From positions 1-33,368 of the forward strand of contig LT649358.1 of assembly GCA_900128395.1 (NCBI GenBank): a stretch of DNA of 33,368 nt. Direction: 5' to 3'. The notes under the pieces are model-generated. The model was not told where the DNA came from. It ran no database searches and saw only the letters and a list, made by a program, of their open reading frames with translations. Each line of letters starts with the position of its first letter. Positions within the stretch are counted from its first letter, which is position 1. Origin of the DNA: Stramenopiles sp. TOSAG23-2 (lineage: Eukaryota; Sar). A program made the position numbers and the translations under genes. Shown here one piece after another: positions 19,701 to 27,187 of this stretch.

Positions 19701-22042
19701 TAAAATCAGTTGGATATGGTCCAAGTTCATTGCTGTTATTATCATTATTATATGTACATCTTCTCCATGGGTTGTCGGTACAATCATCACGTTCTATTCT
19801 TGGGCGATGTGGTCCCCTTGTAAACCCTGTTGTGAAATTATGCTCTGCAACATGCTCCAACAATTGTAAAAATCCAAGCCATGGTTTTCGATTATGCGAC
19901 ATATAAGGATCTAGTCGCTTTATATCCCAACTTAAAGCATGAATTTTGCCATTTTTCATCCCGGTGTCCGGATCATAGCCATCAACCATATGTATAGCCT
20001 CATATTGCTGATTTCGCCATATTGACAACGAACGTTTTGACAAAGTTAATCGTAATTCAATTCTACGTTCATTTTTTGTACGCTTTCTAAATGCACTTCG
20101 ATCGTTACCAACTGGTGCTAATACGTCATTACCATTACTAGCACCATTTCTAATATTTGCCCTTTTTATTTTTTTCTTGATTTTTTTCTGTGTCTCTAGA
20201 CTTTTTTTACTTTCTTCCAAAGGCTCATGCGTTGCACAATTAATTAATGACAAATATGACAAAATGTGTGAAAGTAAAATATCTGTGCGAAAAACCGATG
20301 GTATGGCTTGAAAGTTATTGATAGTTTCATCTTCTTCCACATCCATTGTGTTATTGTTATTATTATCATTGTTCGTTGTAATAGTCGTTGTTGTTGTTGT
20401 TGTTGTTGTTGTTGTAGTTGTCGATGTTGTTGTCGTATTTACATCATTATTACCAACTAAATGTTTATTTTCATACCATGCACTAATACATAACAATGTA
20501 AATACAATATCCTTAGCATAAGATGGCCATAAATATAATTCCTTTTTATTTGCACTTAAAACCCATTCATTCTCGACGGGGTAGGTCCATAAGATAGATT
20601 TATCAATTCTTACATGTTCCGATTCCACTGCATTTAATAATCTTATCAAATCTTTATTTTCTTGTATACAATGCATTCCACGATGTCTTAGTTTACTATT
20701 TATTACTCTCCCTTCTTTATCTTCTTTTGTGCTATACAATGGCAGGCAACCGGTAAATGTTGAGCTTAGCTTTTTACTTTCATATTCTAATTGAAATCCT
20801 ATCATGTTTTCCGATACTGCTATTACTCTTGCTGTAGTCCACCAATTTAAACAGCGTTTTAACCAGTAGCGTACGAGTTTAGATTGCCCTACATCGCTAG
20901 GTTCAATATATACGTCAATGGCATCTCCGACTTTAAACTTTTTGTTCGAATCTGTTTCACGATTAGTGTTTTCATCGACTTCGTGTATTGTGACATATGT
21001 TTCAGCATTTTCAAACAATAAATTTTTATTTGGAAATCTAGTGCGTTTCAAAACGATGTATTTTATACCATTTTTAGCTGATTTTTTTTTCATGTTGTTG
21101 TTTTTACGTTTCGGTGTACTAGAAGGTGATTCAAGTAATTTTTCCTCCTCCTTATCGTCGTCTTCTTCATTATATTCATAGTCATCATCATCATCATCAG
21201 TTTTTCTTTTTTTCTTCACTGTTTTTCCGCGTACTAGAAGGTGATTCAAGTAATTTTTCCTCCTCCTTATCGTCGTCTTCTTCATTATATTCATAGTCAT
21301 CATCATCATCATCAGTTTTTCTTTTTTTCTTCACTGTTTTTCCGCCACTTTTCAATGCACTGCCTACAAATGATGCATCTAATAAATTTGGATTATTATC
21401 ATCAGCAGCTTCAATATCTTTTCCATTATTTTTTACATTACCACTTAATTTACGTTTTTTCTTACTCGGTGAGTTTTTTTGTTTTGTCGATTTTTTCTTA
21501 CTATTTACATTGCTATCTACATTACTAATCGTATTATTATCATCTGCATGTAAAGATTTTAATGAATCGGTTTTTGATGTAGATTTACTGTTGTTATGAT
21601 GTTTGTTCCTGCGATTGTTGTTATTGTTGTTGCTGTTGTTGTTGTGGTTGTTGATACTGAAACTGTAAAATTCATTGTATGTTTCAATTGTATCTTCTAC
21701 ATGTTTAATACCATTATAAGAGCTACTGCTACTATTGCTAGAATTATTGTTCCCAGTTACAGTTGTTAACATTGCTATTGGTGGCTCCACAATTAAGACA
21801 TCATCTCCCCGACTACTGCTGCTACCATTACTACCGATACTCTTTCGTCTCGATATACGATTACTTGATTTTACTTTAATGCGAAAATGCATTTCTCCCA
21901 AAGAGATATCTGGTAAATTTATTAAATCTTGTACATCTTTTGATAAGTGATTTGTTGGTGGCAATAATAATTTTCTGGTTGGTTTATTATTTTTCTTCTT
22001 TCTTTTCGAGTGAATTGGCATTAAGTTGGAGAGAGATGCCAT
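16717..22042 (-). CDS. SHPRH/Rad5-like SNF2 ATPase, frame-broken by a 115-bp tandem duplication
   Basis: Two leftward frames (to a stop at 21197; and from about 21312 to 16717) overlap at a perfect 115-bp tandem duplication. Counting one copy gives a single 1736-residue protein starting at ATG 22042 (MASLSNLMP). N-terminal third: low-complexity, Lys/Asp/Asn/Ser-rich, nuclear-looking. Then an SNF2 ATPase: LMPYQSRCVRWML; motif I ADEMGLGKTVEII (19327-19350 encodes DEMGLGKT); motif II DEAQ (18727-18738); a long Gln/Asn-rich and helical insert; then helicase C with TIIFSPFVSFL and EAQAVGRLYRIGQK near 16860-16900. DEAQ, SSGSPLSDRIQSLIGLFEVL and the late helicase half fit the SHPRH group. SHPRH and Rad5 are DNA-damage-tolerance ubiquitin ligases, but no RING cysteine cluster is visible in the insert. 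Thr (20387-20433) and Asn runs are from triplet expansions. Confidence 0.8.
20387..20433 (-). repeat. Triplet repeat encoding poly-Thr
   Basis: A GTT run on the plus strand, read on the minus strand mostly as ACA/ACT-type codons, giving about 20 Thr in the SNF2 protein with a nearby Asn run. Typical in-frame triplet expansion; other Asn runs occur in the glycosyltransferase, pirin and kinesin. Confidence 0.85.
21116..21345. repeat. Perfect 115-bp tandem duplication (21116-21230 and 21231-21345)
   Basis: Both copies read identically, including a (TCA)n run. 115 is not a multiple of three, so the second copy shifts the SNF2 frame. Both conceptual proteins repeat the same KTVKKKRKTDDDDDDYEYNE segment. 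Confidence 0.92.
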
Positions 22043-22330
22043 GATCAATTGTTACTTAGTTTGCATAAGCATGTGAGTGTGTGTGTGTATATATATATAT
22101 ATGTATGTATGTTTGTGTGTTTGTGTGTGTGTCTTTGTACTAGTATGTAACTGTATAGATTTTGAATTATTAATAATAATAATTTCGTTCGTCGTATTGT
22201 GCTATTTTTATTATTATGGACGGAAATGATATGCATCATATAGGCAATTCTCATGTAAGTATATAATACCATATTTTGTATTTCATCTAAAACAGACTTT
22301 TTTTGTTATTTTAAAGTGAGGGGGATCTTC

Positions 22331-22354
22331 TTTCCAGCTTTCCAGCTTTCCAGC
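22331..22354. repeat. TTTCCAGC x3 perfect tandem repeat
   Basis: Copies at 22331-22338, 22339-22346 and 22347-22354, followed by TTTCTTCC. Shared with the divergent region at 4192-4229. Confidence 0.8.
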
Positions 22355-22360
22355 TTTCTT

Positions 22361-22399
22361 CCGTCCATAATAGAGAGGATCCTCTATCTAGTCCATAAT
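22361..22399. repeat. Palindrome flanked by GTCCATAAT direct repeats
   Basis: GTCCATAAT at 22363-22371 and 22391-22399 bracket the perfect palindrome AGAGGATCCTCT (22374-22385). A third, inverted copy lies upstream at 22212-22223. Possible binding site array; inferred only. Confidence 0.5.
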
Positions 22400-22593
22400 C
22401 AGGTTTCTATTTCCTGATGATGTGGATTATTCTTCTATTATACTACTATTATTAATATCCAATGTGCTAATAATTAAATATATAATATTCTACGTAGAAT
22501 ATTTTATAAACGTATATAGTAACATAATAAATGAAAGTAAAACTTCATTAAACCTTTAATTCACATATATGCAACATTGATATATGCAAAACA

Positions 22594-25419
22594 ATGTCTA
22601 CCACACCACCACCGCCACCCATACCACCAGAGGAAAGCTTTGATACCTCACAACATAATAATACCTACATACCAAATAATGTCAAACATGATCCTGCTTT
22701 TCTACGTATAGATATGTTATTAAGTGATTTTATTGAAAATAGTAGCATGGAAACATCTAAACAGGAACAGCTAGATACTATAGTGTCTTTGTATATATCA
22801 TATTATGAAACACTAATGCAGAAATCTTTATCTAAAGAAAGGAATTCTCAGACCTTTATACGAAAAATATCAGAAGCAAAAACTGCGTCAAATTTAAAAA
22901 AGGAGTTTGGGGAAGAACGGGAAATGCTAATAGAAAAACTAACTGAGGCTGGCAGGCTGATAGATAAATATGTCAAGAAAATAAAAATAAATAAAGAGAA
23001 GGCAAAACAGAAACAAGGAATTCTGAAACGGTTTATCGTAGATAAAGATGCTGAGATAATAGAACATAAAGAGAAAATTATACATTTAGAAGCACTCAAC
23101 GACGAGTATTTGATACAATATCAAGGAGTTACTGAATTGTCAGATAGTTTACAAGAACAATTAACTACTAGCGAGCAAAAGTTATTTGATGTACAAGAAC
23201 AATTAAGTGAAAGTGAAGAGAAGTTAAAAAAGCTACTAAGTGTACAAGACCAATTGGCTACAACCGAACAAAGGTTGAAAAAATTGCTCAGTGATAATAA
23301 CAATGTAGAATCTATACTAGATGAAACAAACAAAAATAATGCAGCATTAATGGAACAATTATTGAAAGAAAATACTCAAAGTCATGAAATAATATTACAG
23401 CAACATTTGAAGGACTCAACTGACGAAAAAAAAATATTAGAAACTAGTTTACTAGAATCAATAGAAGAGAAGAAAATCTTAAAGGCTAAAATAAACAGCT
23501 TACAAAGTGAATTATCAAATCAATATATTGATAAATTAAACAACAACAACAACAACAACAACAGTAGCAATAACAAGATCAACAATAATGATAATAATAA
23601 TAATAATAACAACAACAACAACAATGAAGATGATAATAATGTAAAAAAACAAGTAAATCGTAATAGCAACAAGGAAAAAATTGATGAAAAACCCAGAGGC
23701 CAATCTCAAAGCCCTAAACGTGGAAAAAGAAGTTTAACGAGAAAAAAATCAAAAGCTGAGATTTTAAAGGCGACAAAAAAAGTTCAATTTTTAGAATCAA
23801 GTATTGAGAAAGCAGTTAGTAATACTAAAATTATCAATGATAACAATGGTTCTTCTTCATACGCTACGAATGCAGTAGAGAAAAACTCCAAACATGGAGG
23901 TAAAAAACCATCTCGTTTTAGAAAAACACGTCGTTCATCTAGCATAAAAAAAGTATATGAAACGTCATCAGTAGTAGTTGCTACACGTATACGTCCGATG
24001 AATAAAATGGAAGTTCAACATTCTGCTGCTAATAGTAGTGATTTTGAAGACAAAGCTGTTGTTTCGACTAGTGATGGAACAAATTTAATATTAGATGTAG
24101 ATTGGGATTTTGATGAAAGTGGGAAAAAACAATATAAAGCAGGTAATAATAATAACAATGATGATAATGATAGAAGCAGCAAGGAAATTCGTTCTTTTAC
24201 GTTTGATGCAACATTTGGGCCTGATGTGGGACAAGAAATAGTATATTTATTGACTGGGAAGCATGTCTTAGATCGTTTCTTGAATGGATATAATGGTACA
24301 ATTTTTGCATATGGACAAACCGGGAGTGGGAAAACATATACAATGATGGGAGATCCAAGTAACACAAATATTGGCCGTGGTGCAGAGTCGGATGGTATTA
24401 CGCCACGACTTATACGTGGTATTTTTGATCATTTGCAACAATTAGAAGACAATGCTGCTGAACATGGTGAAATACAATGGACATTGTGTGTAACATATAT
24501 TGAAATATACATGGAATCTATACGAGACCTATTAAGCAAACGTAATAGTATTAAAAATAAAAGCAACAACAACAATTTCAAAATTAACAAAAATAGAAAT
24601 AATGTTGTCGATATACGAGAACGCCAAGATGGTTCAACGGCATTGAAGGGTGCAATGGAGATAAATGTACGTTCATATGAACATTTAATGGCCTGTATTA
24701 ATGAAGGTACACGAAAGAGATCAACTGAACGTACAAATGCAAATGAAACCAGTTCTAGGTCCCATAGTGTCGTAACGTTAAAATTGACTGTAATTGAAGG
24801 TAGTGAAAATGAAGGCTCGTTAAGTTCCTCTCGTAGATCTATGAATGGAAGTAGTAGTAGTAGTAGTGGTACAGTTGTGTCGAAGTTACATGTTGTAGAT
24901 TTAGCTGGTAGTGAAAATGCAGAAGCAACTGAAGGTGTATCACAGCAAAGGCGGCAAGAAGGTTTACATATAAATAAAAGTTTACTTGCATTGCACCGTG
25001 TTATACGAACATTAACGAAGGAGAAAGAAAGCAGTAATAGTGCAGGCACTTTCATTCCATACCGGGAAAGTAAACTCACTCGTTTATTGAAAGACTCTTT
25101 AGGTGGCAATTGTTTCACGCTAATGATATGTAATTTATCTCCTTCATCAATGTCATTTGGGGAGACTAAGCGTAGTATACAATTCGCACAAAGCGTGAAA
25201 AATGTTAAAAATAAAGCTGTAAAAAACCTTGATCCAAGAACGGGGCGAATTAGACAATTGGAAGCGGAAAATAAAAAATTACGATTATTAGTTGCTGAAT
25301 ACAAACGGTTAATGATGGAAACTATTGTTGGAGAGGATGATGATGACGATGGTTATGAAGATGATGATAGGGATGATGATAGTTTACTGTCGGAAAGTAC
25401 AAGTGAAAGTACTGTGTAA
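22594..25419 (+). CDS. Kinesin with C-terminal motor domain
   Basis: A 941-residue protein. A proline-rich start (PPPPPIPPEE), then coiled coil at about 80-310 with two related blocks around EEKLKKLLSVQDQLATTEQRL, a poly-Asn linker (316-344), a basic stretch (370-450), and a full kinesin motor at about 457-880. Motor landmarks: VVVATRIRPMN (460-470), P-loop GQTGSGKT (574-581), YIEIYMESIRDLL (635-647), switch I NETSSRSHS (717-725), switch II DLAGSE (769-774), INKSLLALHRVI and YRESKLTRLLKDSLGG (823-838). All nucleotide-site residues are intact, so it should be an active microtubule ATPase. After the motor come a neck-linker-like VKNVKNKAVKN (868-878) and a short coil (IRQLEAENKKLRLLVAEY, 886-903), then an acidic Asp/Ser tail. 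Asn- and Ser-rich inserts (about 652-671 and 745-760) sit in surface loops. Subfamily uncertain. Confidence 0.93.
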   Translation: MSTTPPPPPIPPEESFDTSQHNNTYIPNNVKHDPAFLRIDMLLSDFIENSSMETSKQEQLDTIVSLYISYYETLMQKSLSKERNSQTFIRKISEAKTASNLKKEFGEEREMLIEKLTEAGRLIDKYVKKIKINKEKAKQKQGILKRFIVDKDAEIIEHKEKIIHLEALNDEYLIQYQGVTELSDSLQEQLTTSEQKLFDVQEQLSESEEKLKKLLSVQDQLATTEQRLKKLLSDNNNVESILDETNKNNAALMEQLLKENTQSHEIILQQHLKDSTDEKKILETSLLESIEEKKILKAKINSLQSELSNQYIDKLNNNNNNNNSSNNKINNNDNNNNNNNNNNNEDDNNVKKQVNRNSNKEKIDEKPRGQSQSPKRGKRSLTRKKSKAEILKATKKVQFLESSIEKAVSNTKIINDNNGSSSYATNAVEKNSKHGGKKPSRFRKTRRSSSIKKVYETSSVVVATRIRPMNKMEVQHSAANSSDFEDKAVVSTSDGTNLILDVDWDFDESGKKQYKAGNNNNNDDNDRSSKEIRSFTFDATFGPDVGQEIVYLLTGKHVLDRFLNGYNGTIFAYGQTGSGKTYTMMGDPSNTNIGRGAESDGITPRLIRGIFDHLQQLEDNAAEHGEIQWTLCVTYIEIYMESIRDLLSKRNSIKNKSNNNNFKINKNRNNVVDIRERQDGSTALKGAMEINVRSYEHLMACINEGTRKRSTERTNANETSSRSHSVVTLKLTVIEGSENEGSLSSSRRSMNGSSSSSSGTVVSKLHVVDLAGSENAEATEGVSQQRRQEGLHINKSLLALHRVIRTLTKEKESSNSAGTFIPYRESKLTRLLKDSLGGNCFTLMICNLSPSSMSFGETKRSIQFAQSVKNVKNKAVKNLDPRTGRIRQLEAENKKLRLLVAEYKRLMMETIVGEDDDDDGYEDDDRDDDSLLSESTSESTV

Positions 25420-25420
25420 T

Positions 25421-25443
25421 ACGAACGTACTTCGTACGCTCGT
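25421..25443 (+). other. Short stem-loop just after the kinesin stop codon
   Basis: ACGAACGTAC (25421-25430), loop TTC, then GTACGCTCGT (25434-25443): a 10-bp stem with one A.C mismatch, one base past the TAA and followed by ACTTTTT. Could be a 3' UTR structure or chance; no family known to me. Confidence 0.4.
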
Positions 25444-25605
25444 ACTTTTTACAACAAAATGTTTTTATGTGTGTGTTAACAAAAGATTTTTTTACTAAAA
25501 CTGCGTGCATCTCATATTATTTTAATTAACCAAGTAAATTACGAATATATATCAATGTATAATGCACACTATCATATCATATACCCCCCAATATTTTATT
25601 TCTCT

Positions 25606-26652
25606 TCATAAACGCGATGCTGATGGTGAAACACGATTCTCAAAAGCAGAAATCAATTTTTTACCAACAGTTTGTGTTCTCCACATTGTTCTAATCTCTG
25701 TTTCTGGAAACGGTTCGCGATAATGTAATAAGACCCGATTATCCATTACGGCAACATCACCAACTTGCCATTTATGTACAAATGTATACTCGTCATCAAT
25801 CATCAGATCCCATAAATTATTTATAATTTCTTCATTCTGTTTATCATCGATATTTGGCAACAATGACTGTAGAAATGCATTCTTTCGTCTTCCCGGAAAA
25901 ATAATTGGAAACTCGCCATATTCTTCAACGTGTATAAACAATGGATGTACAGCACCTGGAGCTTCTCTTGGTGATTTTGGATGTGTCATCCTTGGCCTTA
26001 ACACACCATGGCTTGCATAGCTAGAGTCATGCTTCAGTCTCGCACTAAATAACTTTTGTAGTCTTGTTGTATTACCTTCATATTTTTCTAAAATTCGTTG
26101 ATATGTTGGCAAAAGCGAACAAAACATCGTACGTCCGCCTTCTTTTGTAGGTTGCTCTGCGTATAATAATGAAAATTCGACTGGGGTAGCTGTATAATTC
26201 ATATCGCTATGCCATTCCCAAACATTTTTTGCAAATTGGTTCTTTGAATCATGTCTTGAAGTGCCAAAACTCCCTGCAAAACCTTTATTTGATATTACTG
26301 CTACGTGCGGGTCTCTATTATAATGTTTCATCCACAAATCAACTTGTTCATTGATACTAGGAGTTGGAGATGAGCAATATTTCGCAATATCAGGATGAAC
26401 TCTATCTCCCATGCCAATGCCAGTTACCATCCCCGGACCAATTGCACATTGACCAAAACATTTTTCCGTCATCAAGACAAGCTCCGTTTGTGTCATCTTT
26501 CGACCAAATCGAAATACAGCAGCACCACCATGTTTCACTACTTCGCTACGAAATTTTAACGCTTCTTCTGGCGTTATATTTTCAACATTATCAATATGTT
26601 GGCAATTAATAAGTATTCCAATATTAGATTGTTTCACATCTCTGTTCGACAT
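25606..26652 (-). CDS. TauD/TfdA-type Fe(II)/2-oxoglutarate dioxygenase
   Basis: A 348-residue protein, about the usual size for the family. The iron triad is visible: H148 and D150 in VWEWHSDMNY (144-153) and the distal H310 in DNRVLLHYREPF (304-315), with R321 eleven residues later as the likely 2-oxoglutarate carboxylate anchor, the same spacing as in TauD. The strand EFSLLYAEQPTKEGGRTMFCSL (159-180) and the TFVHKWQVGDVAVMDN segment (290-305) are also typical. Substrate unknown: family members oxidise taurine, 2,4-D, carnitine precursors and others. No signal peptide or targeting sequence, so probably cytosolic. It is head-to-tail (convergent) with the kinesin, 186 bp apart. Stop is TGA. 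ATG 26652 lies just 3' of a (TA)n run on its 5' side. Confidence 0.88.
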   Translation of the reverse strand: MSNRDVKQSNIGILINCQHIDNVENITPEEALKFRSEVVKHGGAAVFRFGRKMTQTELVLMTEKCFGQCAIGPGMVTGIGMGDRVHPDIAKYCSSPTPSINEQVDLWMKHYNRDPHVAVISNKGFAGSFGTSRHDSKNQFAKNVWEWHSDMNYTATPVEFSLLYAEQPTKEGGRTMFCSLLPTYQRILEKYEGNTTRLQKLFSARLKHDSSYASHGVLRPRMTHPKSPREAPGAVHPLFIHVEEYGEFPIIFPGRRKNAFLQSLLPNIDDKQNEEIINNLWDLMIDDEYTFVHKWQVGDVAVMDNRVLLHYREPFPETEIRTMWRTQTVGKKLISAFENRVSPSASRL

Positions 26653-27187
26653 GGTTTATATATATATATATATATATGATGGGAAGAGACAGCAGTGAAA
26701 GTGCACTGGAAGAATTAGAATGTTTTTTTGTTGTTTATTTAGTATATGATTTACTTTTACTCTCTCCACTAACTGTTTTTTTGTTGTTTTGTTTTTTTTG
26801 GTTTGAAGAAGTAGTGCTCGTAAGACGGAAGCAGTTTTGACATTTATTTGGTTTTTTTAGGAGCCGTCCGGAGAAGATAGAACATATATAGGTTAAATAA
26901 GCTTATACTATAGTACAAATAACACTATACTTAATAATTAAAAAAATTCTGAACCAACATTTGACAAGCAATTCTTTCTTTGCCCTCATTCCGCATATTA
27001 TTTAAGCCTGGTATATTATATACGAAGTTGTTATTAGTAACAACACTAATATAATATTACCTACCTTTATACATACAACAAATATGAAAACAAATAGAAG
27101 AGATAGATATATAGATTATAAAGATACGACAAATTAAAAAAGATATATTCCTTCAATGCCTATAAAGCAGTATTGATAGAAAAATTA
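26653..27187. promoter_or_regulatory. Divergent intergenic region, dioxygenase / importin-alpha-like gene
   Basis: About 535 bp. A (TA)n run lies at 26657-26677 directly upstream of the dioxygenase ATG. T-rich GTTTTTTTG tracts follow (about 26720-26810). Near the importin-like gene there is a 17-codon upstream ORF (27084-27137) with a basic N terminus (MKTNRRDRYI), and a 6-codon one at 27155. Whether they act as uORFs depends on the transcription start, which cannot be seen. Confidence 0.4.

Larger units (their letters stand above)
22043..22593. promoter_or_regulatory. Divergent intergenic region, SNF2 gene / kinesin gene
   Basis: About 550 bp between outward-facing genes. It holds a TG/TA microsatellite (about 22074-22136), three tandem TTTCCAGC copies (22331-22354), a 12-bp palindrome AGAGGATCCTCT (22374-22385) flanked by direct GTCCATAAT repeats, and an inverted CCGTCCATAATA pair (22212-22223 complement, 22361-22372). 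The density of short ordered repeats makes this the best candidate regulatory region in the window. Confidence 0.5.

Noticed and set aside
21197-22048. A separate small low-complexity gene upstream of the SNF2 gene
   Set aside because: It ends inside the 115-bp duplication and repeats the start of the next frame; it is the N terminus of the SNF2 protein. Its listed first codon is TTG; the ATG is at 22042.
24429-25304. Leftward 291-codon frame opposite the kinesin motor
   Set aside because: Lies wholly antisense to the conserved motor domain; no domain of its own.
27173-27187. Importin-like start at 27173
   Set aside because: The codon is TTG; a eukaryotic gene should start at ATG 27188 or 27224.
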